From: Mollicutes bacterium
GTDB taxonomy: Bacteria; Bacillota_I; Bacilli_A; RF39; UBA660
Length of the DNA: 34,015 bases
NCBI GenBank assembly: GCA_012837765.1
Contig: DUQO01000065.1
Location: 1-34,015 of the forward strand
Direction of reading: 5' to 3'
Made by a program: the position numbers and the translations under genes. The notes under the pieces were generated by a model. That model had not been told where the DNA came from and ran no database searches. It saw only the letters and a list, made by a program, of their open reading frames with translations. Below, one piece after another: positions 1-7,980 of the stretch. Each line of letters opens with the position of its first letter. Within the stretch, counting starts at the first letter, position 1.

Positions 1-1
1 C

Positions 2-448
2 ATAAAATGTACAGTAACAAAAGCAACAGGCTTAAGTGCAAATGCTCAGACAACGATAGTAGTAAATCCAGCTTACACATGTTCTGTTGGTACATTAACT
101 AATGATCCAAGCAAAGGATGGATTTGTGTTACTAATGCATCCCAATCTTCTAGTAGTGAATGTGTCCGTTATGATAATATAGGTCATAAAGTATATGAAA
201 ATACATATCTTTCATGTGGTGATAGTAGTAGTAGTTGGAGCAACCCAGGCTCTTTTGTATACATAACTTGTTCCAAAACAGAATGGACCGAATCATGTGG
301 TAACAATTCATATACATGTACTCATTATCTTTTCTCATATGCTTGCTTGGAATATGAATATTATTATTCATACTATTGTCCAAGTGGTTGGTCTAACTAT
401 AGTGGCTCAGGTAGTAGTTTAAAATGTTATAGAGCAGCTAATCAGTAA
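2..448 (+). CDS. C-terminal part of a Cys-rich, probably secreted protein (5' end outside window)
   Basis: Frame 2 is open from the window edge to TAA at 446-448 and is not in the ORF track because its start lies outside. The roughly 148 visible residues are rich in Ser, Tyr, Trp and Cys (about a dozen Cys), a composition typical of disulfide-stabilised extracellular domains. The first residues (KCTVTKATGLSANAQTTIVV) resemble the last strands of an Ig-like or adhesin domain. No membrane anchor or sorting motif is visible at the C-terminus. A hairpin terminator follows about 35 bp downstream. The family is not recognised. An attractive guess is a large surface or pilus-associated protein, because a pilin-like gene occurs elsewhere in this window, but that is inference. 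Confidence 0.7.
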   Translation: MKCTVTKATGLSANAQTTIVVNPAYTCSVGTLTNDPSKGWICVTNASQSSSSECVRYDNIGHKVYENTYLSCGDSSSSWSNPGSFVYITCSKTEWTESCGNNSYTCTHYLFSYACLEYEYYYSYYCPSGWSNYSGSGSSLKCYRAANQ

Positions 449-482
449 TAGAAATAATATATTGTTATTATAAAAGATGTTT

Positions 483-520
483 AAAAAACTCCAATTCATT
501 GAATCGGAGTTTTACTATTT
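483..520 (+). terminator. Rho-independent terminator after the Cys-rich gene
   Basis: AACTCC and ATTCA arms pair with TGAAT and GGAGTT around a tight loop with one internal mismatch, followed by TTTTACTATTTTT. It separates the partial gene from the dnaB operon. Confidence 0.75.
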
Positions 521-554
521 TTAATTATTTTTTCTTATTTAAAGATAATCGTTA

Positions 555-583
555 TTGTTTTCAAAATGATAGTATGTTAAAAT
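555..583 (+). promoter_or_regulatory. Probable sigma-A promoter of the dnaB-dnaI operon
   Basis: TTGTTT (555-560) and TAAAAT (578-583) are separated by 17 bp. They lie about 30 bp upstream of the dnaB start and just after the preceding terminator. Confidence 0.5.
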
Positions 584-614
584 TAAATTAGAAAATTGTT
601 GGAGGGTGGTATAC

Positions 615-1904
615 ATGTTAAAGACCGTGCTTTTACCTGCTGATGCATTTACTGTTGTTAGCAGAACAGTCATGAATGACAACGATCGTCTTATATTGAA
701 CATGTTATATCAACCTCTTATTAATTATAAAGCCTTATCTTTATATAATACTTTGTGGGCTTTATTAGATAAGACTGAAATAATGAGTGTTGAATTTACT
801 CATCGCCATTTGATAAACATGACTGGTTTTAAAGTTGAAGATATAGTAGAAGCTAGAAGAAAGTTAGAAGCTATAGGACTTTTAAAAACTGCCTTTAAAG
901 CAGGTGAGGTCAACAACTATATATATCAATTATATGCACCTTTATCTGCTAGTGAATTTCTAACCCATCCGTTTTTAAGTGCTTTATTATATAGTGCTTT
1001 AGGTTCAAAAGAGTACAATAGAGTTGTTGAATATTTTAAAATGCCAAACATTTCGTTGACTGATTTTAAAGATATCACAGCTTCTTTTTCTGATGTGTTT
1101 AAAACAGGTACAATTTTCGTAAAAGAAAAAGAAAATGAAATCCGTAAACGCGAAAACTGTGAGATTGAATTGAAAGTTGATCTAGATTTAAATCTTATAA
1201 TGAGCTCATTACCCAAGGGAATGATTACACCAAAGACTTTTGATAAAAACACTTGCAAACTACTTAAAGGAATAAGCTATTTATACAACATTGATAATGC
1301 AGGATTAGTTTCTATTATTAGAAACTCACTTACTGAAAAGGGAGTTATCGATAAAGTGAAACTTCAAAATAATGCAAGATCATACTATCAATTTGAAAAT
1401 GATAATAATTTGCCACATCTAATTTATAATACACAACCATCTGATCTTCGTAAGAAAGAGCTTGGTGGTTCTAAGCGTGATAAAATGATATATACTTTTG
1501 AAACATTATCACCATTTGACTTTTTAAGAGGCAAATATAATGGAAGCAATCCAACTACAAGAGATTTAAAATTGATTGAAGGATTAATGTTGAGTCAAGA
1601 ATTACCGCCAGGGGTAGTTAATGTGTTAATTGATTATGTTTTAAAAATTAATGATAACAAATTAAATAAAAACTTTGTTGAAACAATTGCTGGACAATGG
1701 AAACGTTTAAATATAAAAACAGTTACGGAAGCTATGAAGCAAGCAGAAAAAGAACATAAAGGAAATAAAACAAGAACTTATAAAGGAACTAATAAAGTAA
1801 CTGTCGATAGTGTTCCAGAATGGTTTGACAAAAAAATTGAAGTCGAAAAGCTAAGTGCTGAAGAAGAAGAAAAGATGAATGCCATTTTAAGCAAATATTC
1901 ATAA
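615..1904 (+). CDS. dnaB: Replication initiation / primosome protein DnaB (Bacilli type, DnaD-like domains)
   Basis: This 429-aa protein resembles the Bacilli-type DnaB (not the replicative helicase), which works with DnaD and DnaI to load the helicase at oriC and at restarted forks. The N-terminal half has the winged-helix-like layout of DnaB/DnaD (NDNDRLILNMLYQPLINYKAL, then FKVEDIVEARRKLEAIGLLK). The C-terminal half contains a DnaD-domain-like segment (TTRDLKLIEGLMLSQELPPG, then a Trp in GQWKRLNI), followed by a charged tail. The track starts at GTG 606, but the ribosome-binding site GGAGGG (601-606) is placed correctly for ATG 615, so I use that. dnaI begins 12 bp downstream. In Bacillus the order dnaB-dnaI-ytxC-thrS is conserved, and the layout here is very similar. 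Family assignment rests on motif pattern and synteny. Confidence 0.85.
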   Translation: MLKTVLLPADAFTVVSRTVMNDNDRLILNMLYQPLINYKALSLYNTLWALLDKTEIMSVEFTHRHLINMTGFKVEDIVEARRKLEAIGLLKTAFKAGEVNNYIYQLYAPLSASEFLTHPFLSALLYSALGSKEYNRVVEYFKMPNISLTDFKDITASFSDVFKTGTIFVKEKENEIRKRENCEIELKVDLDLNLIMSSLPKGMITPKTFDKNTCKLLKGISYLYNIDNAGLVSIIRNSLTEKGVIDKVKLQNNARSYYQFENDNNLPHLIYNTQPSDLRKKELGGSKRDKMIYTFETLSPFDFLRGKYNGSNPTTRDLKLIEGLMLSQELPPGVVNVLIDYVLKINDNKLNKNFVETIAGQWKRLNIKTVTEAMKQAEKEHKGNKTRTYKGTNKVTVDSVPEWFDKKIEVEKLSAEEEEKMNAILSKYS

Positions 1905-1916
1905 TGGAGTGATTAT

Positions 1917-2834
1917 GTGAAAAAAGTAAATGAAGAACTTAATAAATTGTCTTTTGATAGTGCAAAAGATGCACTTAGAAGTGAATATATTAAAAGTCTT
2001 AAAGATGATAACTTTAAAGAATTAGTTACTAAACTTTCCCTTACGGAAGATAAATTGATGAAATACACATCGAAACTACAAGAATGTAGTGTTGAACATG
2101 GTCATTGTAAGACCTGCAAAAGTTTAGCAGAATGTAAAAACAGTGTTGTAGGTTTTGTGATTACACCATATGCTACAAACAATAGATTGACCTTTTCATA
2201 CGATATTTGTCGTTACAATCAAAAATTAAGAGAAAAGAATAAGTATCAAGAAAATGCTTTTTACTTTGATATTCCAAAGGAAATAAGAGAAGCTAAAATG
2301 AGCGAAATATACCGTGTTGATAAAAAAAGAGCTGAGATAATTGCTTGGTTAGATAATTTTATTGAAAATTATAAGAAAACCAAACAAGGAAAAGGATTAT
2401 ATTTATACGGCAATTTTGGAAGTGGAAAAACTTATTTATTAGCTGCTTTATTTAATGAACTAGCTAAGAATGGAGAGAAAGTAGCAATCATATATTGGCC
2501 AGAATTTTTAAGAAAATTGAAGGCTTCTTTTGATACTGATTTTGATAAAAAGTTTGAATACATAAAAAAAACACCATTACTTTTAATAGATGATATTGGA
2601 GCTGAAAATCTAACAGCTTGGGCAAGAGATGAAATTTTAGGCCCAATTTTACAATATAGAATGCAAGAAAAACTTAGTACATTTTTTACATCTAATTTAA
2701 ATAAAGAAGAATTAGAAACACATTTTAGTATAACAACTAATAGAGTTGAAAAAGTAAAAGCTAAGAGAATAATGGAACGCATCAATGAGCTTTGTACAGA
2801 AATGAGTTTAATTAGTAAGAATAACCGCAAATAG
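1917..2834 (+). CDS. dnaI: Primosomal protein DnaI, helicase loader ATPase
   Basis: This is a 305-aa AAA+ helicase loader. The N-terminal region carries a Cys/His cluster (CSVEHGHCKTCKSLAEC, residues 57-73) like the zinc-binding helicase-interaction domain of DnaI. The AAA+ core has Walker A GNFGSGKT (165-172), Walker B LLLIDDIGAE (221-230) and a sensor-like TSN (258-260). The length matches Bacillus DnaI (about 310 aa). The start is GTG 1917, with GGAG about 7 bp upstream; an ATG at 1915 is in another frame. It lies directly behind dnaB and would load the replicative helicase together with it. Confidence 0.93.
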   Translation: MKKVNEELNKLSFDSAKDALRSEYIKSLKDDNFKELVTKLSLTEDKLMKYTSKLQECSVEHGHCKTCKSLAECKNSVVGFVITPYATNNRLTFSYDICRYNQKLREKNKYQENAFYFDIPKEIREAKMSEIYRVDKKRAEIIAWLDNFIENYKKTKQGKGLYLYGNFGSGKTYLLAALFNELAKNGEKVAIIYWPEFLRKLKASFDTDFDKKFEYIKKTPLLLIDDIGAENLTAWARDEILGPILQYRMQEKLSTFFTSNLNKEELETHFSITTNRVEKVKAKRIMERINELCTEMSLISKNNRK

Positions 2835-2851
2835 TTTTATGGGGGAATAGT

Positions 2852-4720
2852 ATGAGTAGTAAGGTAGTATTAACTTTAAAAGAAATTATAACAGATAACA
2901 GTAAAACGTATGCACTAGATGATATTAAAAGTATAATGGAAATTAAAAATGATGTTACATTAATAGATTCTTTATTATGCTTGTTGAAAGAAGAATTAAA
3001 TTGTGTTAATTTTGAAACGATGTTATCTGATCAATTAGTTATTGATAATATTTATTATTATATTTCTGTCTTTATTACTAATGATTTAAATTGTGATATA
3101 GAAAAACTAATATCAGACTTAAATTGTATTCAATCCTATATTGATGATAATAGTTCGCCAAGTGAATTAAAAACAAAAAAGAGTCCTGATAAAATGTTAA
3201 AAATTGAAAGGGCTTTTTGGAAATCATTATCTACTTATAATACTGAACTTATTAATAAGGCTATATCAAACAAAAAAAGCAAAATTCAACACCGTAATTA
3301 TAATTTTATTGATGAGATGATTTTTAATATCAAAAACTTTTATTTATTGCAAGATGTAAAAGAAGTGCTTCCTTGTTTGTTTTTAGAGCGCGATGTTGAT
3401 GGTGTTTCAATTTTTATCAAGAGTTTTAACTTTTATTTAAAACTATTAGCAGATGAGAATGCAGAATTATCAGATATTATTTATTTTGAGAAAGTAATGG
3501 GTTTATTTCTAACAATAAGACAAATCCAAAAAAATACAACAGTTACAAATAAAATTTTACTTACTATTGATCATATTAAGCGCAAACCCAATATGTGTAA
3601 AAAAATTAAAAAACAAAGAATTTATTTCCTTACATGCTTAAACAATGAGTTTCTTACAAAAAAGATAAATAAGAATAACATTCATATTCCAACTGGTGGT
3701 TCAGAAGAAATTGAAGTATATTTGAAGGAAATACCAAATTATTATCATGATTTTACTGATAAACAAATCTATACAATTGATAAAGCGTCGTCAATTGGTT
3801 TAGATGATGCTATATCATTACAAAAGTTAAATAATAATAATTATCTGTTAGGTGTGTATATAACAGATGTCAGCTCACAAATTCCTATTGATTTTTGTAA
3901 TGATATAACCATTTTAAACTATGGCGAAATTATATATTCACAAAATAAAGAAACATTTCAAAGTTGTTCCTTGTTGCCTGGTGATGTTAAAAAAACAGTT
4001 GTTTATTTTTTTGAAATAGAACCTGATGGTAACATAAAAAGATATTTCTTTACGAAAGGAATTATTAAAACTAGGAATTCTTTCCGTTTGTCATATGATG
4101 AGGTAAATAACATTTTAAATAGTGGTTGTGATGATCAAGTAATGTATAAGACATTATCTGACTTGTATAAATTATCAGATTTGCTTAACATATGTAAAAA
4201 ATCAAGTTACAACAAAACACAAAAAAAACAACTTGGTTCTGAGAATATGATCTCTAAATTTTCAATTTTAGCTAATCATACTGCAGCATCACATGCACAA
4301 AAAATAGGTGTACCATTTTTATATAGAAATCACCAAAACGTTGAAATAGATGATGTACTAATGAATTGTCCAGTTCTTAATAAAATGGTTTGCGACCATG
4401 GCAAATCCAAAAAAGATGTTAATTTAGAATATATGATAAGTACTAATTTTTCTAGATCATATTATTCTACAAAGCCACTTCCACACGAAGGGTTAGGTTT
4501 GGATATTTATTCACATACGACATCTCCTTTAAGACGTTATGCTGATTTAGAAAATCAACGTTTAATAAATTTGTTTTTTATCAATAAGGTTAAAGACGAT
4601 AAAATCTTTTATCAAAAAGAAGAGAGATTAAAGAAAATTAGTGAATTATTAAATGCTGGTACAATTATTCCAGAGCAAGAGCATAAAGAAGAAGAACATG
4701 TATTTATTAAATGCTTATAA
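2852..4720 (+). CDS. RNB-domain (RNase II/R-like) protein with altered catalytic cluster, no S1 domain
   Basis: This 622-aa protein has an RNase II/RNase R type catalytic domain in its C-terminal half. The hallmark acidic cluster reads TIDKASSIGLDDAI (308-321), comparable with TIDSASTMDIDDAL of E. coli RNase II. The first Asp and the DD pair are kept, but the Asp matching RNase II D207 is Gly316. The later TSPLRRYADLENQR motif, which holds the catalytic Arg, is present. The N-terminal ~280 residues are helical and unrecognised, with no clear cold-shock domains. The protein ends soon after the RNB core without an S1 domain. The start ATG 2852 follows GGGGGA. It sits 17 bp after dnaI, in the slot held by ytxC in Bacillus. 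It may be a weakened nuclease or an RNA-binding relative; the role is unknown. Confidence 0.75.
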   Translation: MSSKVVLTLKEIITDNSKTYALDDIKSIMEIKNDVTLIDSLLCLLKEELNCVNFETMLSDQLVIDNIYYYISVFITNDLNCDIEKLISDLNCIQSYIDDNSSPSELKTKKSPDKMLKIERAFWKSLSTYNTELINKAISNKKSKIQHRNYNFIDEMIFNIKNFYLLQDVKEVLPCLFLERDVDGVSIFIKSFNFYLKLLADENAELSDIIYFEKVMGLFLTIRQIQKNTTVTNKILLTIDHIKRKPNMCKKIKKQRIYFLTCLNNEFLTKKINKNNIHIPTGGSEEIEVYLKEIPNYYHDFTDKQIYTIDKASSIGLDDAISLQKLNNNNYLLGVYITDVSSQIPIDFCNDITILNYGEIIYSQNKETFQSCSLLPGDVKKTVVYFFEIEPDGNIKRYFFTKGIIKTRNSFRLSYDEVNNILNSGCDDQVMYKTLSDLYKLSDLLNICKKSSYNKTQKKQLGSENMISKFSILANHTAASHAQKIGVPFLYRNHQNVEIDDVLMNCPVLNKMVCDHGKSKKDVNLEYMISTNFSRSYYSTKPLPHEGLGLDIYSHTTSPLRRYADLENQRLINLFFINKVKDDKIFYQKEERLKKISELLNAGTIIPEQEHKEEEHVFIKCL

Positions 4721-4761
4721 AAAAGTTAGTACCATGCCTGATGAAAGAAAGTAAATTTTGG

Positions 4762-4790
4762 TTGACTAAATACATAAAATATATTATTAT
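4762..4790 (+). promoter_or_regulatory. Promoter for the T-box/thrS transcript
   Basis: TTGACT (4762-4767) and TATTAT (4785-4790) lie 17 bp apart, which would start RNA at about 4797, just before the T-box leader. Confidence 0.6.
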
Positions 4791-4800
4791 TAGTGCATAG

Positions 4801-4998
4801 AAAAGTGTTGATAAGGCCATGTTTATAAACAAATGTTTTTAAGAGAGCAGGGGATGGTGGAAACCTTGTAAACAAGTTTATATTCACTACCTTTGAACTG
4901 AGCTCGAAAGAGATTTCCGGTATGAAGCCGTTATACTAAGTAAGAAAAAGGTAGGATGGTACCGTGCTTTAGCACTCCTCGAGTTCGAGGTTTTTTTT
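4801..4998 (+). promoter_or_regulatory. T-box riboswitch (threonine) with terminator/antiterminator
   Basis: The leader has the typical T-box parts: AGAGAGC with the GGTGGAAACC distal segment near 4841-4865, a specifier region ACTACCTTTGAACTGAGC (about 4884-4901), and the T-box core AGGATGGTACCGTGC (4953-4967). The core pairs with GCACTCCT (4972-4979) to form the antiterminator (AGGA/TCCT, GTGC/GCAC). The competing terminator is CCTCGA (4977-4982) paired with TCGAGG (4985-4990), followed by eight T. The specifier is ACT (followed by A, as is usual) or ACC; both encode Thr, which agrees with thrS downstream. Uncharged tRNA-Thr should allow read-through into the downstream operon. Confidence 0.93.
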
Positions 4999-5015
4999 AT
5001 GGAAGGAGTAGTATT

Positions 5016-5234
5016 ATGAAAATACCTACTGTATATGAAGAAGAATACATCATGTTAGTTAATAAATTAAATAGTATAAATGATTATCTTAATCGTTATA
5101 GGGATTTTTTATCTAAAAGCGAATTGAGTGGATTTACTAGGAAAAAAAATGAAATAAGAAGAGAACTTAAAAAGATTAGAGAGGATATTAAAAATTTAAA
5201 AAATGCTAATTCTTTAGGAGGAATATCCAAATGA
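5016..5234 (+). CDS. Small helical protein of unknown function between T-box and thrS
   Basis: This is a 72-aa, Lys/Glu/Arg/Asn-rich protein, almost entirely predictable as two helices (VNKLNSINDYLNRYRDFL, then KNEIRRELKKIREDIKNLKN, coiled-coil-like). The track starts at 4956 inside the T-box terminator. The true start is ATG 5016, with AAGGAG at 5003-5008. Its TGA overlaps the thrS ATG by 4 bp, so the two are probably translationally coupled and both depend on the T-box. I recognise no family. It contains no catalytic-looking residues, so a structural or partner role is possible. Confidence 0.75.
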   Translation: MKIPTVYEEEYIMLVNKLNSINDYLNRYRDFLSKSELSGFTRKKNEIRRELKKIREDIKNLKNANSLGGISK

Positions 5235-6985
5235 TAAATATAAAAGAAAATGAAAAATTAAATGTTTTAAATCATTCTTGTGCTCATCTTCTTGCGCATG
5301 CTGTAAAAAGGTTGTATCCTGAAGCTTTATTTTGGGTAGGACCTGTTATTGAAGATGGTTTTTATTATGATATTGATTTAGGAGATAATGTTATAAAGGA
5401 AGAAGATTTAGAACGAATTGAAAGAGAAATGAAGAGAATCTCTAAAGATAATAAAAGGATTACTAGAATCGAATTATCTAAAACTGATGCTTTAGAAATG
5501 TTTAAAGATGATCCATATAAACTCGATTTAATCGAAAACATGGAAGAAAGTACTAATATTACAGCTTATAAACAAGATGATTTTATTGACTTGTGTCGTG
5601 GTCCTCATATGGAAACGACTAGGGATATGAGACATTTCAAATTATTAAAAGTATCTGGAGCTTATTTTAAAGGGGACTCTAAGAACAAGATGCTTCAAAG
5701 AATATATGGTATTTGTTTTGAAGAAGAACAAGATTTAAATGATTATTTAAATTTCCTTGAGGAAGCTAAAAAAAGAGATCATAGAAGATTAGGAAAAGAT
5801 TTAGACTTATTTTGTTTTTCAGACTTAGTAGGACCAGGTCTACCATTATTTACTCCAAAAGGAACAATCATAAAAGATGAATTACAAAAAGAGATTGAGA
5901 AGATATGTAGAAAATATGGCTTTCAAAAAGTTAGTACTCCACATTTAGCAAATATTAAATTGTATGAAATATCTGGTCATGCTGCAAAATTTTCTGAAGA
6001 ATTATTTCATGTAACTTCTGAAAAAGGTCATGAAATGGTTATGAAACCAGTTCAATGTCCTCATCAGACTCAAATTTATGCATCTAAAATAAGATCATAT
6101 CGTGATTTACCAATTAGATATATGGAATCAGAAAAACAATATAGAGCAGAAATGCCAGGGGCTGTATCTGGTTTAAGTAGGGTATATGCTATTACATGTG
6201 AAGACGGTCATTCTTTCTGTAGAGTTGATCAAGTTAAACAAGAAGTAATTAATATGTGTAATATTGTAAAAGATTTTTATAGTAATTTAGGATTATGGGG
6301 CAACCATTGGGTATCACTTTCTGTTAGAGATTATGATGCTCCTGAAAAATATATAGGAGATCCAAAAGATTGGGACATTTGTGAAAAAATGTTAGAAGAA
6401 GTATCTAATGAGCTAGGATTAAATGCGAAAAGATGTGAAGGAGAAGCAGCTTTATATGGACCAAAACTAGATTTTATGTTTAAAGATGCAATGGGTAGGG
6501 AAATTCAAATTCCTACTGTTCAATTAGATTTTGCAACTCCTAAACGCTTTGATTTAACTTATATTAATTCTGATGGTGAAAAAGAACATCCAGTAATGGT
6601 CCATAGAGCTATTTTAGGATCTTACGAGAGATTTTTCGTGCTATTATTAGAGCATTTTGCTGGTGCTTTTCCACTTTGGCTAGCACCTGTTCAAGTAAAT
6701 ATTATTCCTGTAAATAATGAATATCATTTAGAATATGCTAATGAAATAAAAGATTTACTCATGAATAATGAAATACGTGTTGAATTAGATGATAGAGGCG
6801 AAAAACTTGGTTATAAGATGAGAGAAAGTCAAACCAATAAGATACCTTATACACTTATTTTAGGTGATAAGGAAAGGGATAACAATAACGTTAGTTACCG
6901 AAAATATGGTAGTGAGGAAACTGTTACTGTCACTAAAGATGAATTCGTTAGTATAATAATTGATCAAATAAATAATAGAAAATAA
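5231..6985 (+). CDS. thrS: Threonyl-tRNA synthetase lacking the N-terminal TGS domain
   Basis: ThrRS charges tRNA-Thr. The 584-aa protein begins directly in the N2 editing domain (HSCAHLLAHAVKRLYP, residues 15-30; editing-site DLCRGPHMETT). It continues with the class II core (motif 2 region RYMESEKQYRAEM, motif 3 region HRAILGSYERFF) and the anticodon-binding domain (QVNIIPVNNEY to the end). Typical bacterial ThrRS is about 640 aa; the missing ~60 residues correspond to the TGS domain. The start ATG 5231 has AGGAGG 8 bp upstream and overlaps the preceding stop, and no in-frame upstream extension exists that could supply a TGS domain. Control by the upstream Thr T-box fits the assignment. Confidence 0.97.
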   Translation: MINIKENEKLNVLNHSCAHLLAHAVKRLYPEALFWVGPVIEDGFYYDIDLGDNVIKEEDLERIEREMKRISKDNKRITRIELSKTDALEMFKDDPYKLDLIENMEESTNITAYKQDDFIDLCRGPHMETTRDMRHFKLLKVSGAYFKGDSKNKMLQRIYGICFEEEQDLNDYLNFLEEAKKRDHRRLGKDLDLFCFSDLVGPGLPLFTPKGTIIKDELQKEIEKICRKYGFQKVSTPHLANIKLYEISGHAAKFSEELFHVTSEKGHEMVMKPVQCPHQTQIYASKIRSYRDLPIRYMESEKQYRAEMPGAVSGLSRVYAITCEDGHSFCRVDQVKQEVINMCNIVKDFYSNLGLWGNHWVSLSVRDYDAPEKYIGDPKDWDICEKMLEEVSNELGLNAKRCEGEAALYGPKLDFMFKDAMGREIQIPTVQLDFATPKRFDLTYINSDGEKEHPVMVHRAILGSYERFFVLLLEHFAGAFPLWLAPVQVNIIPVNNEYHLEYANEIKDLLMNNEIRVELDDRGEKLGYKMRESQTNKIPYTLILGDKERDNNNVSYRKYGSEETVTVTKDEFVSIIIDQINNRK

Positions 6986-7017
6986 AAAGAGTGTTGGTAT
7001 TAAAGAGGAAGTGAAAC

Positions 7018-7980
7018 ATGACTACTACGATTGATGCTAGTATATCGCAAGAAATAATGTACAAATTAGATAAAGATGCTAATTATATTAAAAAGATACC
7101 ATCAAGTATTCAAACAGAAGAGATGGCTTTAGAAGTAATTAAAAAAAATGTGAAGTTATTTAAATATGTAAGTGTAAAGACTCCTAAAGTTTGTATGGAA
7201 GCTATAAACAAGGATGCTAATGCAATCAAGTATATAGAAAAACCTACAAAAGAGATGTGTAAGAAAGCTATAATGTTATTGCCAAGTGCTATTCAATATA
7301 TAAAAGAACCATCTGAAGTGTTGTGCAAATTAGCTTTAGAACGTAATGGTGCGTGTCTTCAGTATATAAAAAAGCAAACACCATCATTATGTAAGATAGC
7401 TGTTACATCAACTTCATCTGCCTTGCAATATGTTCAAAATCAAACGGAACAAATATGTTTAATGGCAGTAAGTAAGGAAGGTTCTGCTTTGCAATATGTA
7501 AAAGAACAAACAAAGAATATAGTTTTAACATCTGTTATGCAAGATGGACTTGCACTTAGATTTGCTAAAATAATTGATGACGAAATAATTACACAAGCTT
7601 TAAACCAAAACGGTAATGCTCTAGCTTATGTAAAAGAACAAAATCCATCATTATGTTTAACAGCTATTTTAAATGACCCTATGGCTATTAAATATGCTGA
7701 TCCTCAAACTATTGAATTATCTTTAATAGCTGTTTTAAAAAATGGTTTATCAATTGAACATATAAAAGAACAAACAAAAGACATATGTATAGAAGCTATA
7801 AAGCAAAATCCTAGCGCTTTAATGCATATAAGGGATAAATTACCTGAATATAAGGTTTTAGCTGTTAGAACATGTTTAAATCGTATTAAACAAGATTACA
7901 ATTATATCAAGGAGATAAAAGACAAAGTATTAAAAAGTGTTGTTGTAAGTCTTTTAATAAAACAAGGAGTAAAGGAATAA
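7018..7980 (+). CDS. DUF4116-like repeat protein
   Basis: The 320-aa protein consists of about ten degenerate repeats of about 24-25 residues with the pattern 'C..A...(N/D).(A/L)..Y(I/V)K(E/K)QT' (for example CKIAVTSTSSALQYVQNQT and CLMAVSKEGSALQYVKEQT). This is the DUF4116 style of alpha-helical repeat seen in many gut bacteria and protists. No catalytic motif, signal peptide or membrane segment is visible. It starts at ATG 7018 after GAGGAAGTG, 32 bp after thrS, and its TAA overlaps the hemW ATG, so it is likely in one operon. Function unknown; a scaffold or protein-binding role is the usual guess for helical repeats. Confidence 0.75.
   Translation: MTTTIDASISQEIMYKLDKDANYIKKIPSSIQTEEMALEVIKKNVKLFKYVSVKTPKVCMEAINKDANAIKYIEKPTKEMCKKAIMLLPSAIQYIKEPSEVLCKLALERNGACLQYIKKQTPSLCKIAVTSTSSALQYVQNQTEQICLMAVSKEGSALQYVKEQTKNIVLTSVMQDGLALRFAKIIDDEIITQALNQNGNALAYVKEQNPSLCLTAILNDPMAIKYADPQTIELSLIAVLKNGLSIEHIKEQTKDICIEAIKQNPSALMHIRDKLPEYKVLAVRTCLNRIKQDYNYIKEIKDKVLKSVVVSLLIKQGVKE

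Noticed and set aside
926-1258. Minus-strand ORFs such as 926-1258, 2432-2830, 13023-13286 and 23914-24213
   Set aside because: They lie fully within strongly supported genes on the other strand and have no recognisable motifs or ribosome-binding sites.
7018-7980. CRISPR array or DNA-level tandem repeat
   Set aside because: The periodicity is at protein level with diverged codons; no regular direct repeats with spacers occur here or elsewhere in the window.
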